From assembly GCF_018913465.1 (NCBI RefSeq), contig NZ_JABAPM010000003.1:278536-342535 (forward strand): 64,000 bases of DNA. The letters are read 5' to 3'. Origin of the DNA: Arcanobacterium phocae. GTDB lineage: Bacteria; Actinomycetota; Actinomycetes; Actinomycetales; Actinomycetaceae. Below are positions 34,301-43,779 of the stretch, one piece after another. Each line of letters begins with the position of its first letter. Position 1 is the stretch's first letter. The notes below the pieces were generated by a model. The model saw nothing but the letters and a program-made list of their open reading frames with translations, did no database searches and was not told where the DNA came from. Position numbers and translations under genes: made by a program.

Positions 34301-35226
34301 ATCTCATTGAGTTCTTTTCCGACCACACCTTCCGGATGGTTTTCTTCGGAACTATGACCATTGGATTCGTGGCTGGAGCGCTAGGATCATTCGCATACTT
34401 ACGCAAGCAATCAATGATCTCTGACGTTATCTCCCACTCAGCGTTGCCGGGCACCCTCGCTGCCTTTTTATTTACAGTGGTGATCCTGCAATCCGACGGC
34501 AGAAATATGCTTGCGCTGATTATCGGCGCAGTTATTGTTGGAACCTCTGCTGTTTTGTTCACCCACTGGATCGTGCGTAACTCGAAAGTCCACGTCGATT
34601 CCGCAATGGCAGTGACGTTATCTTTATTCTTCGGCGCCGGAATGCTCTTGATGCGAATCATCTCCGATGGGGCTTTCCCCGGCAAAGGTGGCATCCAAGA
34701 CTACCTTTTTGGTAACGCCTCCACGATAACTAGAAACGACTTCTACACATCCCTTGCAGTTGGCGGGGTAGCGCTCGCAATCGTGGCAATTTTCTGGAAA
34801 GAATTCGCTGCCCGAACCTTCGACCCGGTCCACGCATCTATGATGGGGATCCACGGTAAATTTATCGACACTCTTATGTTCGCCGCTATCGTGATTGCCT
34901 CCGTCATTGGAGTGCGTGCAGTAGGTCTTGTTGTCATGATCGCGTTTGTGATCACGCCCCCAGCCGCCGCTCGGCAATGGACGAGCCGACTCGGCTCTAT
35001 GGTGATTCTGTCCGCGCTTATCGGAGCCGCCGGTTCTGGAATTGGAGCTTATTTAGCTGTCACCTTTGGCAAAGTTCCAACCGGGCCGATGATCGTGATC
35101 GTACTATTTACGATTTTCGTTATCTCGCTTATTTTCTCTCCACGCCGGTCACTCGTCATGCAGATTATTTCACGACGGCGAGCCCGCGCTAAACTCAAAA
35201 ACTATCTCCTAGGACGCAACGTATGA
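34297..35226 (+). CDS. Manganese/zinc ABC transporter, permease 1
   Basis: 309-aa ABC-3 family permease with about eight membrane segments. YLRKQSMISDVISHSALPGTLAA carries the family mark (R-x-S-x-x-x-D-x-x-S-H-x-x-L-P-G), and VGLVVMIAFVITPPAAARQW is the conserved late segment. I took the GTG at 34297, which overlaps the upstream stop and has gggagaa 6 nt before it, rather than a GTG five codons earlier. It pairs with the next gene to form a heterodimeric channel. Confidence 0.92.
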   Translation: MNLIEFFSDHTFRMVFFGTMTIGFVAGALGSFAYLRKQSMISDVISHSALPGTLAAFLFTVVILQSDGRNMLALIIGAVIVGTSAVLFTHWIVRNSKVHVDSAMAVTLSLFFGAGMLLMRIISDGAFPGKGGIQDYLFGNASTITRNDFYTSLAVGGVALAIVAIFWKEFAARTFDPVHASMMGIHGKFIDTLMFAAIVIASVIGVRAVGLVVMIAFVITPPAAARQWTSRLGSMVILSALIGAAGSGIGAYLAVTFGKVPTGPMIVIVLFTIFVISLIFSPRRSLVMQIISRRRARAKLKNYLLGRNV

Positions 35227-36089
35227 GCTTCGTCGTCGGAACAAGCCTGCTGGCTATCGTCACTGCACTGGTTTGTGCACTACCCGGATCATTCATCGTG
35301 TTGCGCCGTAGCTCCATGTTGGTCGATGCCATGAGCCACGCAATTCTTCCGGGAATCGTGATGGGATACTATGTGACACACGATTTCGATTCCCCGCTAC
35401 TCATCGTCGGAGCTGCGCTCGCGGGTCTCGTGGTGGTGCTAGGAAATGATTGGCTAGTACGGTCCGGATTCGTTTCTGGAGATGCGCCGCAAGGGCTCAT
35501 TTTTCCGATGCTTTTCTCAGTCGGCGTGATTCTAATATCGCTCAACTTCGGCAATCTCCACCTAGACACTCACGTTGTACTATCTGGTGACCTCAATCTA
35601 GCTGCTTGGCATCAGCTTATAATCGGCGGCATATCCTACGGTCCGAAGTACTTATACGTGTTACTTATCGTGTTGCTGGCAAACGCTATCGCCATGTGGT
35701 TCATGTACCCAAGACTGAAAATCACCAGTTTTGATCCGGCATTCTCCAGCACGATCGGAATCAGAACCAGAGCCGTCGATACTATTTTCATGTTCCTCGT
35801 AGCCGTGACTGTCACCGCTGCGTTTAACGCCGCCGGAGCTATCTTGATCGTGGCACTTATGATCGCACCTGCTGCAACTGCACGACTCGTCAGCAACTCG
35901 ATGAAGCACATGATGATTGGAACAATGATTGTGGCCGTCAGCGGTGCCATCATCGGATTCTGGGTTGCCTATGTCCTGCACGCACCAACCTCAGCGGCGA
36001 TGGCCGTCTGTTACGGCCTCACCTTCACGGTTGTGCTTATTGTCGGCAAGGCCAAACGGTTCGTTCACCAATCTCAACAGACCGACTAA
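35223..36089 (+). CDS. Manganese/zinc ABC transporter, permease 2
   Basis: 288-aa ABC-3 family permease, paralogous to the preceding gene. FIVLRRSSMLVDAMSHAILPGIVMGYY carries the same S-M-x-x-D-x-x-S-H-x-x-x-P-G mark, and GAILIVALMIAPAATARL the late one. The ATG overlaps the upstream stop by 4 nt. Two different permeases suggest a heterodimer, as in MntC/MntD-type importers. It converges on the DtxR-family regulator gene, with only 12 bp between the stops. Confidence 0.92.
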   Translation: MSFVVGTSLLAIVTALVCALPGSFIVLRRSSMLVDAMSHAILPGIVMGYYVTHDFDSPLLIVGAALAGLVVVLGNDWLVRSGFVSGDAPQGLIFPMLFSVGVILISLNFGNLHLDTHVVLSGDLNLAAWHQLIIGGISYGPKYLYVLLIVLLANAIAMWFMYPRLKITSFDPAFSSTIGIRTRAVDTIFMFLVAVTVTAAFNAAGAILIVALMIAPAATARLVSNSMKHMMIGTMIVAVSGAIIGFWVAYVLHAPTSAAMAVCYGLTFTVVLIVGKAKRFVHQSQQTD

Positions 36090-36101
36090 TAACGCTGTCG
36101 A

Positions 36102-36773
36102 TTACGCGGGCGTAACCCAGATTGCGCACAGCGCACCGCTACCCAGGAGAACTGGTGCCGCGCCGGCAATGCTGACTTCAATGGACTCTGAATATGGTGC
36201 TGGCGGTTTCGTTGTTATCACTTGACCATAGGAAATATTGTGGCTATCAAAGAAACGTAAGAGTTCGGCGTCGTCATCCGAAATCCGTTCAATACGGTAC
36301 GTTCCACCATCGGTGAAGGTGCTCAATAAGAATGCGGGCGGGCGGACCACCGTGCCGTCAGCTGCTGGGATCGGATCTCCGTGCGGGTCGCGTTCCGGGT
36401 TTCCTAATTTCGTTGCCAAGCGCTCAACCATCACATCGGAAACCGCATGCTCGAGGACCTCGGCTTCGTCATGGACTTCATCCCATGGATAACCGAGAAA
36501 CTCCACTAGAAACGTTTCAATAAGGCGATGACGACGAACCATTGCCACCGCGAGCGCACGCCCTTCATCGGTTAAATGAACAGCTCCATACGGAGCATGA
36601 TGTACTAGTCCCTGGTCTTTCAATTTACGGATAGCGTCCGATGCGGTGGAGAGTTTTACACCAGTACGCGCCGCCAAACTCGAGGTTGTTACCGGCTCGT
36701 CTGACCACTCTTGTAGCGACCAGATTGACTTAACGTAATTTTGAGTACTTTCAGATAACGAAGAAATGGGCAT
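36102..36773 (-). CDS. DtxR-family metal-dependent regulator (MntR/IdeR-like)
   Basis: 223-aa iron- or manganese-responsive repressor. The N-terminal winged helix (about 1-65) shows [11 protein letters not shown] and [28 protein letters not shown] (key part [17 protein letters not shown]). The dimerisation region carries [32 protein letters not shown], whose Glu and His residues are metal ligands in the family (H-E-A-E..EHA). A C-terminal FeoA/SH3-like domain starts near 150. It converges on the metal-importer operon and probably binds the DtxR box at 32495. The ATG has TACCAT 6 nt upstream. Confidence 0.92.
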   Translation of the reverse strand: MPISSLSESTQNYVKSIWSLQEWSDEPVTTSSLAARTGVKLSTASDAIRKLKDQGLVHHAPYGAVHLTDEGRALAVAMVRRHRLIETFLVEFLGYPWDEVHDEAEVLEHAVSDVMVERLATKLGNPERDPHGDPIPAADGTVVRPPAFLLSTFTDGGTYRIERISDDDAELLRFFDSHNISYGQVITTKPPAPYSESIEVSIAGAAPVLLGSGALCAIWVTPA

Positions 36774-36779
36774 ATGTGC

Positions 36780-36785
36780 ATGGTA
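36780..36785 (-). promoter_or_regulatory. -10 box TACCAT before the DtxR-family gene
   Basis: TACCAT, 6 nt, ATG on the minus strand; leaderless pattern. Confidence 0.45.
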
Positions 36786-36814
36786 ACACGTTCAACTCAT
36801 GGCACAATAAAAAC

Positions 36815-37396
36815 ATGCTTCTCTCTGATCGCGATATCGCACAATTTGTTTCTGCCGGTCACATCGAATTAGATCCGTGGGATCCGGCCATGATCCAGCC
36901 ATCTAGCGTGGATGTCCACCTAGATCGAATGTTCCGGCTCTTCGCCAATCACAAATACGATGTGATTGATCCGGCGAAAGAACAGCCCGAATTAACCCGG
37001 CTTGTTGAGGTTGAACCGGATGGAGCATTCGTGCTTCACCCGGGCGAATTCGTGCTGGGGGCGACGTACGAATATGTCTCGTTGGGTGACAATGTCGCTG
37101 CCCGGTTGGAAGGCAAATCTAGTTTGGGACGACTCGGCTTACTGACCCATTCCACTGCTGGTTTTATTGATCCAGGATTCTCGGGGCACATTACGCTCGA
37201 ATTATCTAACACAGCGACAATGCCGATTAAGCTCTACCCTGGAATGAAGATTGGGCAGCTGTGTTTCTTCCAGCTCTCCTCGCCGGCAGAGCAACCTTAT
37301 GGTTCGGGTGCAAACGAATCACGCTACCAAGGTCAGCGTGGTCCGACTGCTTCGCGTTCATATCTGAATTTTCACCGAATTGACGTGTCACGTTAG
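36815..37396 (+). CDS. dcd: dCTP deaminase
   Basis: 193-aa nucleotide enzyme deaminating dCTP to dUTP, and in actinobacterial homologues often also cleaving dUTP to dUMP (bifunctional Dcd-Dut). The N-terminus MLLSDRDI, the substrate loop [13 protein letters not shown] and the [20 protein letters not shown] segment (catalytic Glu in LELSN) are conserved. The C-terminal [11 protein letters not shown] closes the site. I chose the ATG at 36815 because MLLSDRDI is the family start; CACAAT lies 6 nt upstream, as at 61623. It is divergent from the DtxR-family gene. Confidence 0.94.
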   Translation: MLLSDRDIAQFVSAGHIELDPWDPAMIQPSSVDVHLDRMFRLFANHKYDVIDPAKEQPELTRLVEVEPDGAFVLHPGEFVLGATYEYVSLGDNVAARLEGKSSLGRLGLLTHSTAGFIDPGFSGHITLELSNTATMPIKLYPGMKIGQLCFFQLSSPAEQPYGSGANESRYQGQRGPTASRSYLNFHRIDVSR

Positions 37397-37523
37397 CTCG
37401 GCTGTGGGATGCGATAGGGCATAAAAGAATAGTATCTCCGCCCATGCCCGAGTTTTAGTGACACGGTAGACTGGGCTTGTATGTCTACCAGAGATTTTGG
37501 TAGGCCATGTAGGAAGGACAGAG

Positions 37524-37766
37524 ATGAACCTCGGATACCGACTTTTCAGTCTAGCTACCGGTGCAGTTGCCGGAATGGTTGCACGACAGGTTGTCACGCT
37601 GGTGTGGGAAAAAGGATTTGGCAAGGCAACACCCAATGGGGATGAAACTGACGCCGATCTGCCATTAGCACAGGTTGCGACCTTTGCGGCTGTTACGGCG
37701 GGTGTTACTGCATTCGTCAACGAAGCGATGCAACACAAGACCAACCAGTGGTACCAGCAAAAATAG
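37524..37766 (+). CDS. DUF4235-family small membrane protein
   Basis: 80-aa protein of the DUF4235 family: N-terminal YRLFSLATGAVAGMVARQVVTLVWEKGFGK (key part GxxAGxxARxxxxxxW), a short acidic linker, then a second membrane segment ending AFVNEAM. Function is unknown. The ATG at 37524 has aaggaca upstream. A strong terminator follows. Confidence 0.82.
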   Translation: MNLGYRLFSLATGAVAGMVARQVVTLVWEKGFGKATPNGDETDADLPLAQVATFAAVTAGVTAFVNEAMQHKTNQWYQQK

Positions 37767-37777
37767 TTTTTGATACA

Positions 37778-37821
37778 TGATAGTGGCCGGGGTTAGATGT
37801 GACTGACCTCGGCCACTATCA
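37778..37821. terminator. Hairpin terminator after the DUF4235 gene
   Basis: TGATAGTGGCCG pairs with CGGCCACTATCA, and a G-T wobble plus GGT/ACC extend the stem to about 16 bp. It insulates the TPP riboswitch transcript from upstream reading. Confidence 0.7.
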
Positions 37822-37870
37822 CACTCTCTGCCGTGAATCTTTTTGGGTGGGCAATGATAGGATTGAGACG

Positions 37871-37957
37871 TCACAGGGGAGCGCGAATGCGCTGAGAGTG
37901 CAGAATAAAACTGCAGACCCTCATACCTGATCCGGGTCATACCGGCGGAGGAAGTGA
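37871..37957 (+). ncRNA. TPP riboswitch (THI element)
   Basis: All conserved THI-box parts are present in order: GGGGAGC, GCTGAGA, a variable P3a stem (gtgcag/ctgcag), ACCCT, CTGATCCGGGTCATACCGGCG (key parts CTGATC and GGTCAT) and AGGAAGTG; the outer TCAC/GTGA pairs form P1. It senses thiamine pyrophosphate upstream of the thiamine importer operon. Confidence 0.96.
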
Positions 37958-38004
37958 GTTCTCTCCTTGCTGCATATTTAGGGTTATACCTGAAAGTGGC
38001 AGGC

Positions 38005-38023
38005 CCTCCAATAATCACGGAGG
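38005..38023 (+). promoter_or_regulatory. Ribosome-site sequestering hairpin (riboswitch expression platform)
   Basis: CCTCC (38005-38009) is an exact inverse of the Shine-Dalgarno GGAGG (38019-38023) just before the ATG at 38030. TPP binding probably favours this hairpin and blocks translation; no T-run terminator is present. Confidence 0.65.
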
Positions 38024-38029
38024 ATATTC

Positions 38030-39103
38030 ATGAAAAACGTTAAGATGACGTTCGCAATCGCTGCCGCTTGTGCACTTACCTTGAGCGCGTGCACGTCGAG
38101 CGTACCCTCAGATAAGAAATCGAACAAGGCGGACGAAGCTACTACAAAGGCGCCTGCAGTCGTTAAGGTAGTGACCAACGGTTCATTTACCCTTCCAGAT
38201 GACGTGCTGGCTGATTTCACCAAAGAAACTGGAATGAAGGTTGAACTGCTGGACGGCGAAGAATCCGGCACACTCGATTCGAAACTTATTTTGACCAAGG
38301 CCAACCCGGTGGGCGATGCCGTTATCGGTTTGACTGCCAACAACATCATTCAGGTTGCCGAAGCTGACGTTTTCGATACCTCGGTGAAAGTGGCTGGTCC
38401 AGCCGGTGCGGACAAGTATGCTGTTGCGGGTGCTGACGGCGCAATTGCTTATGACCGTTCTGACGCCTGCTTCAACTACGATATTGCGTATTTCAAGGAT
38501 AAGGGTTTAACCCCGCCAGCTGACCTAGCAGATTTAGTGAAGCCAGAGTACAAGAATCTTACGGTCATTCAAGATCCGTCCAAGTCAGATACGGGTTTTG
38601 CACTCCTTGCTTCGACCATTTCGCAATTCGGGGAAGCTGGCTTTGTTGACTATTGGAAGCAGTTGCTCGCCAACGGCACCAAGGTTGACGCTGGGTGGAA
38701 GGATGCCTACCAGGTTGATTTCACGGCTGGTGAAGGAAAGGGCGCCTACCCGATCGTTATGTCTTACGCATCTTCACCTTTCTGGACGATCAATGAAGCA
38801 GGGGATGCGTCTAGCACGGCGAATGTTGCCGGTGGATGCTACCCAGTTGTGGAATATGCAGGTGTGCTGAAGGGTGCGAAGAACACCGAGGGCGCGCAGA
38901 AGTTCTTGGAGTGGTTGAGCACGCCTAAGATGCAAACCGTGATTGCCAAGGAAAACGTGACTTACCCGATCGACGAATCGGCCGAGCTTCCCAAGGGCAT
39001 GGCTGAGTTTGCGCCACGGCCAAACGCAGTAAAGCCACTGGATGCAAAGAAGATCGCGGATTCTAAGGAATTGTGGATCACATCCGTTACTGATTTGTTC
39101 TAA
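38030..39103 (+). CDS. thiB: Thiamine-type ABC transporter, substrate-binding lipoprotein
   Basis: 357-aa periplasmic-type binding protein of the TbpA/ThiB class. The N-terminus ends in the lipobox LSAC (about residue 21). Family marks are VVKVVTNGSF, LADFTKETGMKVELLD, NPVGDAVIGLT and the late FLEWLSTPKMQTVIAKEN. A TPP riboswitch and a sequestering hairpin directly upstream support thiamine, TPP or a precursor as substrate. It is the first gene of the operon with thiP and thiQ. Confidence 0.9.
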   Translation: MKNVKMTFAIAAACALTLSACTSSVPSDKKSNKADEATTKAPAVVKVVTNGSFTLPDDVLADFTKETGMKVELLDGEESGTLDSKLILTKANPVGDAVIGLTANNIIQVAEADVFDTSVKVAGPAGADKYAVAGADGAIAYDRSDACFNYDIAYFKDKGLTPPADLADLVKPEYKNLTVIQDPSKSDTGFALLASTISQFGEAGFVDYWKQLLANGTKVDAGWKDAYQVDFTAGEGKGAYPIVMSYASSPFWTINEAGDASSTANVAGGCYPVVEYAGVLKGAKNTEGAQKFLEWLSTPKMQTVIAKENVTYPIDESAELPKGMAEFAPRPNAVKPLDAKKIADSKELWITSVTDLF

Positions 39104-39135
39104 CTCATAACCGTTCTAGTCCGTTGTTGAACGTG

Positions 39136-40836
39136 ATGAATAGGTTCTTCGCACAGCGCCCGCTTTTTTGGTGGGCGCTGTGCGCTATTGCCCCAGCCCT
39201 TTTCCTCGGGTTGTTCTTTTTTGCTCCCGTGGTGGACTTGTTGAGCTTGGGAGTTGCGGAGCTGATCACGAGTTGGGATACCGTGGGCCTAGGTGGGTTA
39301 GTAGCCCAGTTGAGCAGAGCACATGCGGGCGCCGCAGTGGTAACCACTCTTGGCTTGGCTTTTGCGGGTACGTTATTATCCATTGCTGTTGGGGTGCCGG
39401 CTGCCTACGTGCTGTACCGTACTCGTTTTCCAGGCCAGAGCATTATTCGCTTTTTGATTGTTTTCCCGTTTGTGTTGCCAACAATTGCGGTAGCTACGGC
39501 ATTCCGTTCGTTGTACGACGACGGCGGGTTGCTCGGCTTCTTGAGGCTCGCTGGTTCGCCGGTACTCATTGTGCTTGCCATGATGTTCTTCAATATCTCG
39601 GTGATTGTACGTACCGTGGGAGCGGCGTGGAGTGGACTCAATCCAAACTATGAGGCGGCGGCTCGTACGCTCGGTGCATCGCCGCTGCGAGCATTTACCT
39701 CTGTGACGTGGCCGCGTCTTGCACCTGCTGTGTATTCGGCAGCAACGCTCGTATTTCTCTACTGTTCTACGTCATACAGTTTGGTGATGGTGCTAGGGAC
39801 AACCCGCACGCGCACGCTCGAAACTGAGATCTATCGGCAAACCTCGCAGTTTTTGAATCTTGGTACGGCTGCACTGCTGTCGCTTGTTCAAGCAGTCATT
39901 GTAGTCGTGGCGCTGATTGTGTCCCAGCGGGTTAGTAAAAAAGCGGTGGTTGATACGCACTCGCGGTTTGTGGCAGATGCTCCGCGGTTGACTCGTGCCC
40001 AACGGCCACTAGTTGGCATAGTGGTAGCAGTCGTTATTGTGTTGATTATTTTGCCGATAGTTCAGGTTGTGATCCGCTCATTGCGGCGCAACGGCGAGTT
40101 TACCGCCGCCAATTTCACGGATCTTTTCCGTCCCGGTGCGGCTCGCTCGGTCGATTTTGCGATCGCTTCAACGATTTGGCAGTCGCTATCGGCTGCTATC
40201 TATGCAACTGCGATCGCCGTCGTCGTCGGAATAATAGTGTCACTCTTAGTTACTCGAAAACTCCGTATCCGACGCGAATTGTGGCAACGAATCACTGGGT
40301 TCTATGATGCATTATTCATCTTCCCGGTAGGAATATCATCGGTGACGTTAGGCTTCGGCATGCTCGTGGCACTGGGCGGATCGTTGCGGTTCGTCGCTGA
40401 TTCGCCGCTTCTCCTGCCGCTTGCACAAGCTCTGGTTGCGTTACCGATTCTGATTCGGACGATCGTGCCGATGCTCGACGGCGTTAACCGTAACCTCTAC
40501 GGGCCGGCCCTGACTTTGGGTGCTTCCCGGTTTCGGGCATTTTTCACGGTCGAAGGGCCAGTTCTTGCTCGGGCACTGGGAGTCGCCGCCGGTTTTGCAT
40601 TTGCGATAAGTATCGGGGAATTTTCGGCGACGTCGTTCCTAGTACTGCAACGCGAACCGACCCTGCCAGTGATGATCTATCAGCTCGTGGGCCGGGCAGG
40701 CGCTGCTGACCAAGGCATGGCATATGCCGGAACAGTCATATTGTGTGGCATTACCGCGCTGGTGATGGTTGTCGTGGAGATGCTGAGCAAACCGCGCAGT
40801 TCGCGGACTACGCATGTTAAGGAGGAAACAGCATGA
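39136..40836 (+). CDS. thiP: Thiamine-type ABC transporter, permease (fused two-domain)
   Basis: 566-aa permease made of two homologous halves, each with about six membrane segments, as in ThiP and FbpB. Two EAA loops are visible: YEAAARTLGASPLRAFTSVTWPRLAPAV (about 180) and YGPALTLGASRFRAFFTVEGPVLARAL (about 460), cited for the A-x-T-L-G-A-S core. The start is uncertain: TTG, GTG and ATG occur within 12 nt, no good ribosome site is present, and I took the ATG at 39136. Confidence 0.9.
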   Translation: MNRFFAQRPLFWWALCAIAPALFLGLFFFAPVVDLLSLGVAELITSWDTVGLGGLVAQLSRAHAGAAVVTTLGLAFAGTLLSIAVGVPAAYVLYRTRFPGQSIIRFLIVFPFVLPTIAVATAFRSLYDDGGLLGFLRLAGSPVLIVLAMMFFNISVIVRTVGAAWSGLNPNYEAAARTLGASPLRAFTSVTWPRLAPAVYSAATLVFLYCSTSYSLVMVLGTTRTRTLETEIYRQTSQFLNLGTAALLSLVQAVIVVVALIVSQRVSKKAVVDTHSRFVADAPRLTRAQRPLVGIVVAVVIVLIILPIVQVVIRSLRRNGEFTAANFTDLFRPGAARSVDFAIASTIWQSLSAAIYATAIAVVVGIIVSLLVTRKLRIRRELWQRITGFYDALFIFPVGISSVTLGFGMLVALGGSLRFVADSPLLLPLAQALVALPILIRTIVPMLDGVNRNLYGPALTLGASRFRAFFTVEGPVLARALGVAAGFAFAISIGEFSATSFLVLQREPTLPVMIYQLVGRAGAADQGMAYAGTVILCGITALVMVVVEMLSKPRSSRTTHVKEETA

Positions 40837-41495
40837 GTTCGATCGACGTGTCGCATGTCAGTTTGACCTATCCCAACGGTTTTCAGGCATTGAACGACGT
40901 GAGCTTACAGGTTGCACATGGTGAAATCGTAGGGTTGCTTGGCTCTTCGGGATCCGGCAAGTCCACGTTGTTGCGTGCGATTGCTGGACTGGAGCCGATC
41001 GACGGCGGACGGATCGTCGTCGGGGAACATGATATGAACGGGGTACCGCCGCATCGGCGCAACGTGGGCATGGTGTTTCAAGATGGACAACTATTCCCGC
41101 ATCGTAACGTGGCACGCAATATTGGCTATGGCTTAGAGATGGCCGGGGTGAAGCGTAGCGAACGTGAAGCACGGGTGGCTGAGATGCTCGACGTCGTCGG
41201 GCTGGCCGGGTATGAAAAACGTGAGGTGGGTACGCTTTCTGGTGGCCAAGCCCAACGGGTGGCGTTAGCGCGCTCGCTGGCTCCGCGCCCGCATGTGTTG
41301 TTACTTGACGAACCACTATCGGCTCTCGATAAAGAATTGCGAGAACGTCTGGCAGTAGACGTGCGCGATATCCTCAAAAGCGCACAGATGACGGCCGTGT
41401 TCGTTACTCATGATCCAGATGAGGCTACCACTGTTGCCGATCGTGTTTTGCGTATGACCGATGGCAGAATTGAAGATAGCAGCTCAGGCGTTTAG
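40833..41495 (+). CDS. thiQ: Thiamine-type ABC transporter, ATP-binding protein
   Basis: 220-aa short ATPase without a C-terminal regulatory domain, the normal ThiQ size. Walker A GSSGSGKST, Q-loop VFQDGQLFPH, signature LSGGQAQR, Walker B VLLLDEPLSALD and switch FVTHDPDEA are intact. The ATG overlaps the permease stop by 4 nt, and aaggagg precedes it. Its stop overlaps the stop of the convergent hexosaminidase gene by 4 bp. Confidence 0.92.
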   Translation: MSSIDVSHVSLTYPNGFQALNDVSLQVAHGEIVGLLGSSGSGKSTLLRAIAGLEPIDGGRIVVGEHDMNGVPPHRRNVGMVFQDGQLFPHRNVARNIGYGLEMAGVKRSEREARVAEMLDVVGLAGYEKREVGTLSGGQAQRVALARSLAPRPHVLLLDEPLSALDKELRERLAVDVRDILKSAQMTAVFVTHDPDEATTVADRVLRMTDGRIEDSSSGV

Positions 41496-42886
41496 GAAAT
41501 ATTCCAACAACGTGCAGCGAACTCAGCTAGCGGTTCGTGAATCCCAGTTGCCACCTCGGCTGATGTTTGTGCATCAGGTTGATCGGACCAGATTGAGAAG
41601 AACGCACCCACAAGCTGGTTCGGATAGACGCCATTTTCAGGCAGAATCGCTTGAATCGGTGATGCTGAAACTCCCGATGGTAACTGTGGGAAAAGACCTG
41701 GATGCCAGTTTGCAGCCTTGATACGTTCAGCGGTCGGGTAACGGTACCCGGCGTTTTCGCCTAAAACATAATAGAACAGTGAATCATTGAAATTGACGAT
41801 CCGATAATTGGCTGCCAGAGCATCTGAAACCGGGCGCATCTCTGCATGCCAGTTGGTCCACCACGTCAATACGATTTCCGGATCGAGCTGTACTATGTTC
41901 CCACGAAGCATCCCGTCATTCCACACGCGAGGCGTAAAACCGTGGCTTTTAAGGTGAGAACTCATCTGATTGACGAAATCCGTCAACAGATCGAAACCGT
42001 TTGCATTCGCGCCGAACTGACGCTGAGCAGCCTGTGCCAATAACGGATATTCGGAAATACGTGCAAAATCAACAAATTCGTCGCCGCCAAGATGCCACGA
42101 ATGACAGCCGGAGAAAAGCTCAGCAAAATCATCGATGAGTGCGCGAGCAAAATCAAGGGCTTCAGGAAGGGTGATATTGAGAGCATGACCGGTATCTGGA
42201 ATGGCTAGAGGCTGTGCGTCGGGAGCTAAATGTGCAGGAGGAAGCTGCAACTCTGGAAAAGTAGATAACGCTTTTCTTAAATGTCCTGGCATGTCTAACG
42301 AGGGAATAATATCTACATAAAGATCGCGTGCCAGTGCGAGAATCTCGCGAGCCTCGTTACGAGTAATATGATGCTCCGAAACAATCTGCGGAAAAGCACG
42401 AGATTCTAACCGGAATCCCTCATTTTCGGAAAAGTGCCATTGGATAGTGTTCAGCCCGAGCGATGCAGCTTCCCGAATGCGATCCTTCATCCATTGGGCA
42501 TCGAAATATTTACGAGCAGCATCAATGTGAAGGCCACGTTCAGCTACCAACGGGCGCATGTGGATCTGTCCACAGGATAGTGATCCGTCGGTATCAAACA
42601 ATGACAAAAGGTGGCGCGTTGCGCGGAAAATTCCGACCGGAGCGGACGCTGTTACAACGATCGATGTCTCCGAAACATCGATCGTTGCGGCTTCTGGATT
42701 GCTTGAGGATTGCGAAGAAACCTGCAAAATAATCCGAAATTCAGCACCCGGAAGATCGTCGAGATTTGCGGCTAAGCCACGCTTAACTAAATCAGCTACT
42801 AACCGCTGTGCTTCGTGACGGACAGCAAGATCGGAAACGATCGCAACCGTCGTCGTCGGAATCCACCTACAACGCGCCGTAACCAT
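41492..42886 (-). CDS. Beta-N-acetylhexosaminidase, GH20
   Basis: 464-aa glycoside hydrolase family 20 enzyme that removes terminal GlcNAc or GalNAc residues. It has the N-terminal GH20b-like beta domain (about 1-115) and a TIM barrel starting LHIDAARKYF. The catalytic pair is in HLGGDEF (Asp-Glu), and NTIQWHFSENEGFRLES is also typical. There is no signal peptide, so it is probably cytoplasmic and acts on imported oligosaccharides. Its ATG shares one base with the permease stop (TAATG), tying it to the sugar importer. An acceptor role in chitobiose or host-glycan use is inferred. Confidence 0.92.
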   Translation of the reverse strand: MVTARCRWIPTTTVAIVSDLAVRHEAQRLVADLVKRGLAANLDDLPGAEFRIILQVSSQSSSNPEAATIDVSETSIVVTASAPVGIFRATRHLLSLFDTDGSLSCGQIHMRPLVAERGLHIDAARKYFDAQWMKDRIREAASLGLNTIQWHFSENEGFRLESRAFPQIVSEHHITRNEAREILALARDLYVDIIPSLDMPGHLRKALSTFPELQLPPAHLAPDAQPLAIPDTGHALNITLPEALDFARALIDDFAELFSGCHSWHLGGDEFVDFARISEYPLLAQAAQRQFGANANGFDLLTDFVNQMSSHLKSHGFTPRVWNDGMLRGNIVQLDPEIVLTWWTNWHAEMRPVSDALAANYRIVNFNDSLFYYVLGENAGYRYPTAERIKAANWHPGLFPQLPSGVSASPIQAILPENGVYPNQLVGAFFSIWSDQPDAQTSAEVATGIHEPLAEFAARCWNIS

Positions 42887-43779
42887 TACTGCTTTACGCC
42901 GCCTTCCTCAACGCCCTTGAAGAACTGCTTTTGCAATGTGGCGAACAGGATGATGATCGGGACCAGTGCAATCATCGTACCGGCCGCAATAACACGCGGA
43001 TTAGCCGCAAAGTTAGAGTTCAAATACTGCATACCAACAGTTAATGTGTACTTAGCCGGATCAGATAACACAACCAACGGCCACAAGAAATCATCCCATG
43101 CGCCGATGAACGCGAACAAGGCAATAACCGAAACCATACCGCGAATATTCGGCCAAACAATATGACGCAAGCGCTGGAATGTATTTGCGCCATCGATCGT
43201 CGCTGCATCCAGAACATCCGGCGGAATCATGCGGCAAGCCGCCGCAATTAACAACACGTTAATAGCTGAAATAGCACCGGGTAAGAACACGCCCCACAGT
43301 GTGTTCGCCAGACCCAACGATTTCACAGTCAAATACTGGCTAGTCAAGGTCACTTCGCCTGGTAGGAGCAAGGTAGAGAAGAAAATCGCCATAATGATTC
43401 CCTTGCCCTTGAACTTCAAACAACCCAGTGCATATCCGCCCAACGTCGCAAAAATAATGTTGGAAATAACTGTTCCTACACCGACGAGTAACGAATGCCA
43501 TGCATAGTTAAGAACAGGGATAGTGCGGAACACTTCTTCATAGTTAGACAGCGTTGGTTCTTGCGGGATAATCGTTGGCGGAAAGTCGTAAATGTTTTCC
43601 GTTGCGCCCTTAAACGAGGTAGAGAGCTGCCATAAGAACGGGAACACCATCACTGCAAGTATGGCGAACAAAAGAACATATTTACCAATAAGCCCAGCCA
43701 GAGACGGCTTCATAATGTCCGAAGACCCGCGAGAACGGAAGGGACGATCATGACGAATCAATTCAGTTGACGTGCTCAT
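42886..43779 (-). CDS. CUT1 sugar ABC transporter, permease (MalG type)
   Basis: 297-aa permease with six membrane segments. The EAA-type loop reads DAATIDGANTFQRLRHIVWPNIRG, with the DGA core conserved in CUT1 permeases. The N-terminal 25 residues are polar and basic. The ATG overlaps the MalF-type stop by 4 nt (ATGA), and the hexosaminidase gene follows directly, so all four genes form one transcript. Probable cargo: N-acetylhexosamine oligosaccharides. Confidence 0.92.
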   Translation of the reverse strand: MSTSTELIRHDRPFRSRGSSDIMKPSLAGLIGKYVLLFAILAVMVFPFLWQLSTSFKGATENIYDFPPTIIPQEPTLSNYEEVFRTIPVLNYAWHSLLVGVGTVISNIIFATLGGYALGCLKFKGKGIIMAIFFSTLLLPGEVTLTSQYLTVKSLGLANTLWGVFLPGAISAINVLLIAAACRMIPPDVLDAATIDGANTFQRLRHIVWPNIRGMVSVIALFAFIGAWDDFLWPLVVLSDPAKYTLTVGMQYLNSNFAANPRVIAAGTMIALVPIIILFATLQKQFFKGVEEGGVKQ

